Shown here: piece after piece, positions 1-9,004 of the stretch
Layout: the number at the start of each line of letters is the position of its first letter
Numbering within the stretch: position 1 is the first letter of the stretch
From: Acidiphilium rubrum
Lineage (GTDB): Bacteria; Pseudomonadota; Alphaproteobacteria; Acetobacterales; Acetobacteraceae
DNA: 64,000 bases
Direction: 5' to 3'
Assembly: GCF_900156265.1 (NCBI RefSeq)
Contig: NZ_FTNE01000010.1
Location: 72,339-136,338, forward strand
The notes under the pieces: model-generated
Databases searched by the model: none
Seen by the model: the letters and a program-made list of their open reading frames with translations, nothing else
Told to the model about the DNA's origin: nothing
Position numbers and translations under genes: made by a program

Positions 1-777
<777 letters not shown>

Positions 778-786
778 TCCAAAACC

Positions 787-818
787 GGGCCGGAACGACA
801 GTAGTGTCGTTCCGGCCC
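787..818. terminator. 14-bp stem hairpin between convergent genes
   Basis: A perfect 14-bp stem (GGGCCGGAACGACA paired with its complement, GTAG loop) sits ten bases after the clpA stop and just beyond the 3' end of the opposing thioesterase gene. It has no clear T-run, but its position suggests a bidirectional transcription stop. Confidence 0.6.
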
Positions 819-828
819 GTGGCTGCCG

Positions 829-1989
829 CTACTGCAACCGGTCCGATATCTGACGCGCGAGCACCTGCACGCAGGGTTTGCGCAGCATGGTGATGTGTGA
901 GCCGGGCACCGGCACGATTTCGACCGAACGCGCCAATCGTCGCCAGATCCGCACCGGATCGCAGCCGTGCTGGTCGCCATGTTGCGACTTGAACAGGACC
1001 ACCGCCAGATCGGTCGGTGCCGGATTGTGGCTTTCATACGCGATGATCGAGGCATCGCGTACACGCTGCAAATTCGGCTCCAGCCCGCTGACGTAATAGG
1101 CCGATTGCGTGAAACTCGCTGCCCCAGCGGCCGGGTTCAGCCGCCGGCCGAAGTGCCGGCCCAGCGCCGCCGCCCGGCTGATGAGGTGCCGCAGGGCGGC
1201 CGGCGGCGTCATCTCGCGCATCTCGCCCAGGCGCCGCGCGCCGCGCCGGCACACCACCCGCAGCCATTCCGAGCGCGGCCAGTATTTTTCGTAACTCGCG
1301 CTGTCGATCAGCCCGACCAGGCCGATCGGCGAGGCCGAATCGCCCAGAATCCGCGCCACTTCGACACAGACCAGCCCGCCGAACGAATAGCCGATCAGAT
1401 TGATCGCGCCCGGACCCGTGTGCCGCGCCCGGATCGCATCGGCGTAAAGGCGTGCCATCGCCGGAATCGATGTCAGCGGTGCCGCTTCGCCATCCAGCCC
1501 CGGCAATTGCAAGGCCCAGATCTGGCCCGGAAATTCGATGTTCGCTGCCAGTTCGCACAATTCCAGCACCAGCCCGGTGCCGGCGGCCACCACGTACAGC
1601 GCCGCGTCGTCCCGACCGTCACGCAGCAGAACCAACGGCGAGGCCGGCGGAAACGCACCGCGCGCGATCGCGGCCGACAGCGCCTTGATGGTGCCCAGCC
1701 GCATCAGCGCCGTAGGCGGTATCCGCATACCGAGTTCGGCCTCCACCGCATCGATGAACCGCGTCATGCGCCCGATGCCGACCGAGATGTGCAGCACATG
1801 AGCGGCCACATCCTGGCCTTTCCGACCGAATTCACGCCGCCACAGGGGGACAAGAACGGCCATAACATCGTCGATGACGCGCGTGTCAAACTCGTCGGCA
1901 CGTCCAATGACCGCGCCAGGCTCCAACGGCGGAGACCCATCCATGCTCAAATTCGCTTTCAGTGATAACCCTGTAACGCTATGCAACAT
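829..1989 (-). CDS. Thioesterase-domain protein with a degenerate carrier-protein-like domain
   Basis: The last 270 residues form an alpha/beta-hydrolase thioesterase of the type that releases products from NRPS/PKS enzymes. The nucleophile motif GYSFGG places Ser at about residue 202, and a C-terminal GSHITML supplies the likely catalytic His near residue 365. Residues 35-110 look like an acyl/peptidyl carrier helix bundle (FIDAVEAELGMRIPPTALM followed by a second helix), but the GGDSL attachment motif is replaced by VGIG, so the phosphopantetheine serine is missing. No NRPS or PKS gene is nearby. The start has no clear ribosome-binding site; Met16 is an alternative. The 110 bases upstream are A/T-rich and probably hold the promoter. 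The substrate is unknown. Confidence 0.7.
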   Translation of the reverse strand: MLHSVTGLSLKANLSMDGSPPLEPGAVIGRADEFDTRVIDDVMAVLVPLWRREFGRKGQDVAAHVLHISVGIGRMTRFIDAVEAELGMRIPPTALMRLGTIKALSAAIARGAFPPASPLVLLRDGRDDAALYVVAAGTGLVLELCELAANIEFPGQIWALQLPGLDGEAAPLTSIPAMARLYADAIRARHTGPGAINLIGYSFGGLVCVEVARILGDSASPIGLVGLIDSASYEKYWPRSEWLRVVCRRGARRLGEMREMTPPAALRHLISRAAALGRHFGRRLNPAAGAASFTQSAYYVSGLEPNLQRVRDASIIAYESHNPAPTDLAVVLFKSQHGDQHGCDPVRIWRRLARSVEIVPVPGSHITMLRKPCVQVLARQISDRLQ

Positions 1990-2100
1990 GAATAGCAGTT
2001 AACGTGATCGTGACCAAGACAAAAATTGGAGTTTTCTATAAAAGATCAAAATATAGAATATAGACGAAAAACTGATGCTTTCTAAATCCGGTGTGCGGTC

Positions 2101-3282
2101 TTACCCCACCAACTCAACCACCTCGACCCGGCGCCCCTTCGCCGCCAGGGCGATTTTGCCCGCCTTCAGACGTAGCGCATCCGTGCCGAACACGTCCGCC
2201 CGCCAGCCGGACAGGCAGGGCAGATCGGGCGCATCCTCGCCGGCCAACGCATCGATATCATCGCCTGACGCGATCAGCCGTGCCGCGACGTGATTGGCGT
2301 TGGCGCGCTCGGCGAGCAGCACTTTCAGCAAGGCGACCAGCGCGGGCGATGGCTTGATCATGTCGTTGGCGCGCGGCAGGTGCGGCAGGTCGCGCTCCGG
2401 CAGCGCCTTGGCCGCAGCGATCACGCTGAGCAACGCGGTGCCCGATTTACCCTCGGCGAAGCCGCGGGTGATGCCGCGCACCCGCGTCAGCCCCTCGGCA
2501 TCGCCGGGGGCGAGGGCCGCGAGTTCAGGGATCTGTTCGTCCTTGATGACGCGCTGGCGCGGAATGTTGATCCGCATCGCCTCACGCTCGCGCCACGCCG
2601 CGATCGCCTGCACGAGCGCGAGTTGCCGGCGGTTGGCACCGCGCAGCTTCAGCCGCCGCCACGCGTCCGCCGGGTCGGTGCGGTAGGTGCCGGGCTCGTT
2701 CAGAATAGCGGCTTCCTCGGCCACCCAATCGAGCCGGCCCTCGCGCACCAGCCGATCGCGCAACGCCTCGTACACCAGGCGCAGCCAGGTTACGTCGGCC
2801 GCGGCATAGGTGACCTGCGCGGGTGAAAGCGACCTTGCCTGCCAGTCGGAAAACCGGTGCGCCTTGTCGATGCTGCCGCCCGCCAGGGAGGACACCAGCG
2901 TGTCATACCCCACCTGATCGCCGAACCCCGCGACCATCGCGGCTACCTGGGTGTCGAAAATCGGGGTCGGCACGACACCGAATTTCAGCAGGAAAATCTC
3001 GATATCCTGCCGGCAGGCGTGAAACACCTTGACCACACCTTGGTTCGCGAACAACGCGCCGAGCGGTGCCAGATCGAGGTTGGGGGCCTGCGCGTCGATC
3101 ACCGCGACATCGCTGACACCGCCAAGCTGGATCACGCATAATTCGGGGTAATAGGTCCGCTCACGCATGAACTCGGTATCGACCGTCACATACGGCTCAG
3201 CGGCCAGGCGTTCGCACAGGGCGGCCAGGGCTTCGCTGGTGGTGATCAGGACGGGTTCGGCGAATTTAACGTGCGGCTTCAT
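2101..3282 (-). CDS. rnd: Ribonuclease D
   Basis: A 3'-5' exoribonuclease of the DEDD family that trims tRNA precursors. The first exonuclease motif VTVDTEFMRERTYYP is near residue 35; ExoII-like FHACRQDIEIF and ExoIII-like VTYAAADVTWL follow, and an HRDC-type helical region occupies the second half. Length (about 393 residues) fits the family. The start chosen is MKPHVKF, which matches the usual N-terminus; an in-frame ATG 51 bases upstream has a better Shine-Dalgarno (AGGGG) and would add 17 residues. It is divergent from aspS across a short spacer, so the two may share a promoter region. Confidence 0.9.
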   Translation of the reverse strand: MKPHVKFAEPVLITTSEALAALCERLAAEPYVTVDTEFMRERTYYPELCVIQLGGVSDVAVIDAQAPNLDLAPLGALFANQGVVKVFHACRQDIEIFLLKFGVVPTPIFDTQVAAMVAGFGDQVGYDTLVSSLAGGSIDKAHRFSDWQARSLSPAQVTYAAADVTWLRLVYEALRDRLVREGRLDWVAEEAAILNEPGTYRTDPADAWRRLKLRGANRRQLALVQAIAAWREREAMRINIPRQRVIKDEQIPELAALAPGDAEGLTRVRGITRGFAEGKSGTALLSVIAAAKALPERDLPHLPRANDMIKPSPALVALLKVLLAERANANHVAARLIASGDDIDALAGEDAPDLPCLSGWRADVFGTDALRLKAGKIALAAKGRRVEVVELVG

Positions 3283-3365
3283 TATAACGGAGTGCCACGC
3301 CCTGTCTTGACAGGAAAGACCCACGACGTCCATTTGCCCCTGATTTCATTCAGGACTGGTCCCCG

Positions 3366-5144
3366 ATGCACGAATATCGCACCCATACCTGCGGCGCCCT
3401 GCGCGCGGCCGATGCCGGCAGCACCGCCCGCCTCTCCGGCTGGGTCAACGTCAAGCGCGACCACGGCGGGCTGCTGTTCATCGATCTGCGCGATCATTTC
3501 GGCATCACCCAATGCGTGATCCCGAACGGCTCCGCCGTGTTCGATCTGGCGGAAGCCACCCGCGTCGAAAGCGTGATCACAGTGACCGGCACGGTGGTCG
3601 CGCGCGACGCCGCCACCGTCAATCCGCGGCTGCCGACCGGTGAAATCGAACTGCGGGTCGAGGATTTCGTGCTTCAATCCGCCGCCGATGTGCTGCCGAT
3701 CCAGGTGGCGGGCGATGCCCAGTTTCCCGAAGACCTGCGCCTGCGCTATCGGTTCCTCGATCTGCGGCGCGAGAAACTGCACCGCAACATCATGCTGCGC
3801 GCCAATGTGGTGACCTGGCTACGCCGGGAAATGACCGCGCGCGGCTTTACCGAATTCACCACCCCCATTCTCACCGCGTCATCACCCGAAGGGGCGCGCG
3901 ACTTTCTGGTGCCCTCGCGCCTGCACCCTGGCCAGTTCTACGCCCTGCCCCAGGCACCCCAGCAGTTCAAGCAATTGCTGATGGTCGCCGGGTTCGACCG
4001 CTATTTCCAGATCGCGCCCTGCTTTCGCGATGAAGCCAGCCGCGCCGATCGCGCCCCGGGCGAATTCTACCAGCTCGATTTCGAAATGAGCTTCGTCGAT
4101 CAGGAAGAAGTGTTCGCCACGATCGAACCCGTGCTCGGCGGGCTGTTCAAGGAATTCAGCGGCGGCAAAACCGTCAGCGACTGGCCGTTTCCGCGCATCG
4201 CCTACGACGACGCGCTGCTGACCTACGGCTCGGACAAGCCCGATCTGCGCAACCCGCTGAAAATCGCGGACGTAACCGATGCCTTCCGGGATTCCGGCTT
4301 CGGCCTGTTCGCCAAAATCGTCGCGGGCGGCGGCGTGGTCCGCGCCATCCCCGCACCCGGCGCCGGAGGCAACCCGCGCAGCTTTTTCGATAAACTCAAC
4401 GATTGGGCCCGCACCGAAGGCGCCGGCGGCCTCGGCTACATCATTTTCGAGGCGGACGGCGCCAAAGGCCCGATCGCGAAAAACCTTGAACCGGCGCGCG
4501 CCGAAGCCATCCGCACCGCCGTGGGCGCACAACCGGGCGATGCCGTGTTCTTCGCCGCAGGCCCGCGCGATACCGCCGCTAAATTTGCCGGCAGCGTGCG
4601 TACCAAACTCGGTAACGACCTCGGCCTGATCAGCAACGATAGCTTCAAATTCTGCTGGATCGTCGATTTCCCGATGTTTGAAATGGACGAAGACACCAAA
4701 CAAATCGCCTTCAGCCATAACCCGTTCTCGATGCCCCAAGGCGGACTCGAAGCCCTCAATACCCGCGACCCGCTGACCATCAAGGCATTCCAGTACGATA
4801 TCGTGGTCAACGGCGTCGAACTCTGCTCCGGCGCCATCCGTAACCATAAACCCGAAATCATGCTGCGCGCGTTCGAAATCGCCGGCTACGGACCCGAAAT
4901 CGTCGAAGCCCAGTTCGGCGGCATGCTCAACGCCTTCCGCTACGGCGCCCCACCCCACGGCGGCGCCGCACCAGGCATCGATCGCATGGTCATGCTGCTC
5001 GCCGATGAACCCAACCTGCGCGAAGTCATCACCTTCCCCCTCAACCAACAAGGCCAAGACCTCATGATGGGCGCACCCGCCCCCGTCGATGCCACCCGCC
5101 TCCGCGAACTGTCCCTGGCACTGGCCCCACGTAAGCCGAACTGA
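3366..5144 (+). CDS. aspS: Aspartyl-tRNA synthetase
   Basis: A class II aminoacyl-tRNA synthetase of the bacterial long type (592 residues). The N-terminal OB-fold anticodon-binding domain ([20 protein letters not shown]) is followed by the catalytic core with motif 2 ([19 protein letters not shown]), the bacterial GAD insertion, and motif 3 ([11 protein letters not shown]). It charges tRNA-Asp; in many alphaproteobacteria the enzyme also charges tRNA-Asn for later amidation, but the sequence alone does not settle this. The mirrored outer arm of a complex palindromic repeat begins immediately after the stop codon. Confidence 0.97.
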   Translation: MHEYRTHTCGALRAADAGSTARLSGWVNVKRDHGGLLFIDLRDHFGITQCVIPNGSAVFDLAEATRVESVITVTGTVVARDAATVNPRLPTGEIELRVEDFVLQSAADVLPIQVAGDAQFPEDLRLRYRFLDLRREKLHRNIMLRANVVTWLRREMTARGFTEFTTPILTASSPEGARDFLVPSRLHPGQFYALPQAPQQFKQLLMVAGFDRYFQIAPCFRDEASRADRAPGEFYQLDFEMSFVDQEEVFATIEPVLGGLFKEFSGGKTVSDWPFPRIAYDDALLTYGSDKPDLRNPLKIADVTDAFRDSGFGLFAKIVAGGGVVRAIPAPGAGGNPRSFFDKLNDWARTEGAGGLGYIIFEADGAKGPIAKNLEPARAEAIRTAVGAQPGDAVFFAAGPRDTAAKFAGSVRTKLGNDLGLISNDSFKFCWIVDFPMFEMDEDTKQIAFSHNPFSMPQGGLEALNTRDPLTIKAFQYDIVVNGVELCSGAIRNHKPEIMLRAFEIAGYGPEIVEAQFGGMLNAFRYGAPPHGGAAPGIDRMVMLLADEPNLREVITFPLNQQGQDLMMGAPAPVDATRLRELSLALAPRKPN

Positions 5145-5146
5145 TG

Positions 5147-5401
5147 CCGGGGGTGGTGAGGGTGAGGTAGAAGGAAGCAAGGCCAGGGGCTCTGCCCCTG
5201 GACCCCGTTAAAGGCGGAGCCTTTAAAATCCATTAGTTTTAGGCAAGGGGAGGGCGACACAGGCCAGATCAACGGAACCACCGAGGCAGCGCCCTCCCCT
5301 TGCCTAAAACTAGCGGGTTCTAAGGGCTAAGCCCTTAGTGGGGGTCGAGGGGGCAAAGCCCCCCGCCTTGCTTACTTCCGCCTCACCCTCACCGCCCCCG
5401 G
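5147..5401. repeat. Complex palindromic repeat, copy 1
   Basis: One of seven copies in the window. The core runs from AAGCAAGG to CCTTGCTT. The left arm holds hairpin CCAGGGGC/GCCCCTGG and hairpin AAAGGC/GCCTTT (arm type 1). A 22-bp stem AGTTTTAGGCAAGGGGAG.. encloses a loop of about 40 bases, and the right arm holds CTAAGGGC/GCCCTTAG and GGGGGC/GCCCCC hairpins (arm type 2). Outside the core, GGGGGTGGTGAGGGTGAGG on the aspS side mirrors GGGGGCGGTGAGGGTGAGG on the etfB side (18 of 19), and the latter includes the etfB stop codon. The copy lies between convergent genes, so it may also act as a terminator. Confidence 0.9.
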
Positions 5402-6114
5402 AACTGTTCGACATACGCGAGGACAGCGGCAGCGGCGGTTTCGGGGGTGGGGGCGAGCATGAGGTGGCCGGCGGTGGTGGGTTGGGTGGTTTCGGCGATC
5501 AGGCGGGGGCGTTGGCGGTAGGGGCGGATTTCGTGATTGTCGGTGGGGCTGGGGGCGGGGATGCCGGGTTTTTCGTGAATTGTGCCACTGCGCCTTGCGC
5601 GGAAGGCGAAGGTGCGGGCGGGTGGGGCCGCTTCGTGGATTGTGACGATGGCGGGCCGGGCGAGGGTGAGGCGCCGGCGGGCCCCGCGGGGGAGCGACTG
5701 GAGGATGGCGAGGTCGTTGCCGTCGGGTTCGATGGCGATGGCGTCGGCGGCGATTGGCATGGCGCGGGCGCGGGCCAGCCGATAGGGCAGCAGTCCCGAG
5801 TCGGTGCCGCCGCGGCCGCGCCGGCCGGCCAGGATCAGATCGGGGCGGGCGCGGTCGATTTCGGCGGCGAGGGTGGCGAGGGGGTCATCGGCGGGGTTGG
5901 TTCGCAGCAGGGTGAGTGTGGTGAGCCCGTGGCCGAGGGCATCGAGCACGGATGGGTCGGGTTCGCCGGCGTGCAGGCCGGTGATTGTGGTGGTGGGTGC
6001 GAGGTGGGTGGCCAAGGCAAGGGCGAGGGCGATCGCTTGCAGTTCGACCGGCACGGGCCGTGGCGTGCCGGATTGGGGGTCGCGCCCGGCGGAGAGCAGG
6101 ACGATGATGTTCAT
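5389..6114 (-). CDS. etfB: Electron transfer flavoprotein, beta subunit (betaine/dimethylglycine type)
   Basis: An ETF-beta-like alpha/beta protein of 241 residues, beginning MNIIVLLSAGRDPQSG and carrying LATLAAEIDRARPDLILAGRRG, a stretch typical of ETF-beta. With the alpha subunit it forms an FAD heterodimer that takes electrons from a dehydrogenase and passes them to the respiratory chain. It is the last gene of the betaine operon; its ATG overlaps the etfA stop (ATGA). It is divergent from canonical ETF-beta, as expected for the subunits found with DgcA/DgcB, so the assignment leans on context. The final codons lie in the outer arm of a palindromic repeat. Confidence 0.75.
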   Translation of the reverse strand: MNIIVLLSAGRDPQSGTPRPVPVELQAIALALALATHLAPTTTITGLHAGEPDPSVLDALGHGLTTLTLLRTNPADDPLATLAAEIDRARPDLILAGRRGRGGTDSGLLPYRLARARAMPIAADAIAIEPDGNDLAILQSLPRGARRRLTLARPAIVTIHEAAPPARTFAFRARRSGTIHEKPGIPAPSPTDNHEIRPYRQRPRLIAETTQPTTAGHLMLAPTPETAAAAVLAYVEQFRGR

Positions 6115-7178
6115 AGCATGGCTCGCAGGGCCTGCATCACGTCCTGGGCATCGGCGATGATGGCGAGGCCGGCGCGGGCGATGATGGCGGCGTGGAGGTC
6201 GGTGTTGATGGCGACGATGTGTTCGACCGTGCCGATGCCTTGGAGGTGTTGCGGCGCGCCGGAGATGCCGAGGGCGATGTAGCATTCGGCATTGAGCACG
6301 GTGCCGGAGGCGCCGACCTGCAGGGCGCGGGGCAGGGCGCCGGCGTCGCACACCACGCGGCTGGCGCCCGGGGTCGCGCCGAGGGCGCGGGCGAGGTCGA
6401 GAAACCCAGCGAAATCGGTCACGCCGTTGCCGGCGGCGATGACCAGGGGCGCCTGATCGAGCGGGATGGTCGCGGCATCGACCGCGAGGGTGGTGGCGGC
6501 GCGGATGCCGCCTGGCGTGGCGGCGGCGGCGGGCGTCGGCAGCGGATCGGCGGCGTGGGGTGCGCCGTGATAGGGGGCGATGCGATCCGGCGCGATGCTG
6601 ATCAGGCGGGGCGGGGTGGCGCGCAGTTCGACCCGCCCGGCCTGGGCCGGGCGGATGGCCTGGGTTGGGGTGAGGCTTTCGGCGCCGGCGAACAGATCGG
6701 CTTCGGTCAGGGCGGCGACGCGGCGGGCGAGGTCGCCGCCATCGGCTGATTCCGGGAAGACGACGTGGCGGGGGGCGTGATCGGTGATCGCCTGGGCGAT
6801 CAGTGCGGCGCTGCGTTCGGGGTCGTAGGTCGGGGTGGGGAGCGTGATCGTGCGGTCGCCGCCGGCGGTACCGATGGCATCGGGCGCCTGGGAGGGCAGA
6901 TGGGGCGTGAGCACGACCACCGCCGCATCGCGTCCCGCGAGCGTGCGGGCGGCGCCGATCACCTGGCGATCGTGCCGGTTGAGCGCACCGCCTGCGGCTT
7001 CGATGACGGCGAACACCAGGAATGCGGGTTCGGCGATGTGGATGATCGTGGGGGCGGCGACGGGTGCATCGGCCCGGGTAAGGGACGCGCCACCCCGGTG
7101 CGTCCGGTCCAGCCGCAGCCGGGGCGTGCGCGATACCACCATGGCGTCGCGTTCGGCGCGGGGATCGCGCCGGATCAT
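6111..7178 (-). CDS. etfA: Electron transfer flavoprotein, alpha subunit (betaine/dimethylglycine type)
   Basis: The C-terminal half carries the ETF-alpha FAD-binding signature: LNAECYIALGISGAPQHLQG followed by HIVAINTDLHAAI, where canonical family members read YIAxGISGAIQHLxG and IVAINxD. The N-terminal domain (about 200 residues) resembles the adenine-nucleotide alpha hydrolase-like fold of ETFs and begins with a basic, disordered-looking leader. It should accept electrons from the DgcA/DgcB demethylase. The ATG overlaps the dgcB stop by four bases and the stop overlaps the etfB start, so translation is probably coupled. Confidence 0.85.
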   Translation of the reverse strand: MIRRDPRAERDAMVVSRTPRLRLDRTHRGGASLTRADAPVAAPTIIHIAEPAFLVFAVIEAAGGALNRHDRQVIGAARTLAGRDAAVVVLTPHLPSQAPDAIGTAGGDRTITLPTPTYDPERSAALIAQAITDHAPRHVVFPESADGGDLARRVAALTEADLFAGAESLTPTQAIRPAQAGRVELRATPPRLISIAPDRIAPYHGAPHAADPLPTPAAAATPGGIRAATTLAVDAATIPLDQAPLVIAAGNGVTDFAGFLDLARALGATPGASRVVCDAGALPRALQVGASGTVLNAECYIALGISGAPQHLQGIGTVEHIVAINTDLHAAIIARAGLAIIADAQDVMQALRAML

Positions 7179-9004
7179 TGCAGCGCCTCGTGCACCAGCT
7201 CGGCGATATCGCGCACCAGCGGCCGCGGGCCGATGACGCCTTCGAGCATGGCGGTACAGCCGGGGCAGGCGACCGCGACCAGGGATGCGCCGGTTTCGCG
7301 CGCCTGTTCCATCCGCAGATCGGGGATGCGCTGTTTGCCCGGAATATCGGTAACCGGCGCGCCGCCGCCGCCGCCGCAGCAGAACGAGGCCTCGCGCGCG
7401 CGCGCCATTTCCACCGCCTGGCCGGTGAGGCGCGCCAGCACCCGGCGTGGTGCGGCTGTCTCGCCGTTGTAGCGGCCGAGGTAGCAGGGGTCGTGATAGG
7501 TGATGACGGTATCGGTGGCCGGTCCGAGGGTGATGCGGTTGGTGGTGATCAGTTCATCGATCAGCGCTGTGTGGTGGACCACGGTGTAATGCCCGCCGAA
7601 CGCGGGATATTCCTGGCGCAGCACGTGCAGCGCGTGCGGATCGGCGGTGACGATGCGGGTGAAGCTCATGGTGCCGAGCATCGCGACGTTGACCGTGGCC
7701 TGAGCGGCGAAGCCGGCTTCGTCGCCCAGCCGGCGCGCGAGGTCGCCGCAGTCGCGCTCGGCTGGTCCCAGTACCGCGAAATCGAGCTTGGCCGCGCGCA
7801 TGATGCCGATCAGGGCGCGCAGGGTTGCGCCATAGCGCCGGTCGAACGCGCCATCGCCCAGCCACAGCAGGGTATCGACCGCCTCGCCGGGTGCGAGCAC
7901 GCGCAGTTTCAGCCCTGCCGCGAAGTCGAGCCGTTGCGCCGGTGCGAGCCCGCCGGTGTTGCCGGCGTAGCGCAGGGCGGCCAGCACAGCGTCGGCCTTG
8001 CCGGGTGCGGCGCCGTGCTCGAGCGTCAGGTTGCGGCGGATATCGATCACCGCATCGACGTGTTCGATCATCATCGGGCAGGCGGCGACGCAGGCGCGGC
8101 AGGTGGTGCAGGACCACAGCGTTTCGGCGTGGAGCACGCCGAGTACGGGGCCGGGTGATGCGATGCCGGGGTGTGGGCTGCCAGCGTAGGCTGTGCCTCC
8201 CTTCCGGTTCGCCGCGCAGAAATCCTGGATCAGCGCCTTGGGGTTGAGCGGCTGGCCGGCAGCGAAGGCGGGGCATGCCTCTTCGCACCGGCCGCACTGG
8301 ATGCAGGCATCGAAGCCGAGCAGCCGGTTCCAGGCGAAATCACCGATCGTGCCGACGCCGAGACGGGCGGCATCGAGGTCGAGCGGCACCAGATCGCTCG
8401 CCGCGCCGCCGGCAAAGCGGGCCGGGCGCGGGTGCGCCGCGAGGTGCAGCGCGCCGGCGACGGCATGGCGCATCGGGCCGCCGGTGATCTGAGCGACCAG
8501 CCCGATGCCGCCGAACGCGGCCAGCGCCACGCCGAGCAGCCCGGGCACGCCCGGCAGCAGTGTGGCGATCAGCCCGCCCGCCGCATAGGCACCGAGATAG
8601 GCGGGCAGGGTGAGAAACGCGCCGGCCGAGAGCGACGCTGGCTTCACCGGCACCCGCCGCCGCCGCACCAGCACCGCGCCGACCAGAGCGACCGCGAAGG
8701 CGAGCGCGATCAGCAGCCAGTAGAGCGCCGCCGCGAACAGGGCGGGGATCGCTGCCAGCAGCAGCAGCCCGGTTGCGGCCAGCAGGCCGCCGGCGATCGC
8801 CTGATGCATGACGGAGCTTGCCGGTTTGCGCGCGACGACCGCATGAACATCGACCAGGTAGCGCCGGGGCAGCGCGCGCAACCCGCCCAGCCAATCGACC
8901 GATGCGCCGGCACCGCGCCGCCACCGCAGCCCCAGCCGCCCCACCTGCACCGCGACGCCGGCCAGCAGCAACCATGCCAGCAGGACCAGCGCGCCGAACG
9001 CCAT
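7175..9004 (-). CDS. dgcB: DgcB-like membrane iron-sulfur electron-transfer protein
   Basis: A 609-residue protein with several N-terminal membrane segments (first at residues 3-22, then two blocks between about 70 and 185), two [4Fe-4S] ferredoxin motifs (CIQCGRCEEACP and CTTCRACVAACP) and two CCG heterodisulfide-reductase-type cysteine regions (HDPCYLGRYN...FCCGGGGG and ACPGCTAML). This layout is that of DgcB, required with DgcA for dimethylglycine to sarcosine conversion in Pseudomonas. It probably links the demethylase and ETF to the quinone pool. The start overlaps the dgcA stop by one base and the stop overlaps the etfA start. The membrane anchor is what the sequence shows; the electron route is inferred. 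Confidence 0.85.
   Translation of the reverse strand: MAFGALVLLAWLLLAGVAVQVGRLGLRWRRGAGASVDWLGGLRALPRRYLVDVHAVVARKPASSVMHQAIAGGLLAATGLLLLAAIPALFAAALYWLLIALAFAVALVGAVLVRRRRVPVKPASLSAGAFLTLPAYLGAYAAGGLIATLLPGVPGLLGVALAAFGGIGLVAQITGGPMRHAVAGALHLAAHPRPARFAGGAASDLVPLDLDAARLGVGTIGDFAWNRLLGFDACIQCGRCEEACPAFAAGQPLNPKALIQDFCAANRKGGTAYAGSPHPGIASPGPVLGVLHAETLWSCTTCRACVAACPMMIEHVDAVIDIRRNLTLEHGAAPGKADAVLAALRYAGNTGGLAPAQRLDFAAGLKLRVLAPGEAVDTLLWLGDGAFDRRYGATLRALIGIMRAAKLDFAVLGPAERDCGDLARRLGDEAGFAAQATVNVAMLGTMSFTRIVTADPHALHVLRQEYPAFGGHYTVVHHTALIDELITTNRITLGPATDTVITYHDPCYLGRYNGETAAPRRVLARLTGQAVEMARAREASFCCGGGGGAPVTDIPGKQRIPDLRMEQARETGASLVAVACPGCTAMLEGVIGPRPLVRDIAELVHEALQ

Noticed and set aside
5147..5401. 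Palindromic repeat as an IS or MITE with target-site duplication
   Set aside because: No transposase is encoded and no direct repeat flanks were found; the flanks are inverted, not direct.
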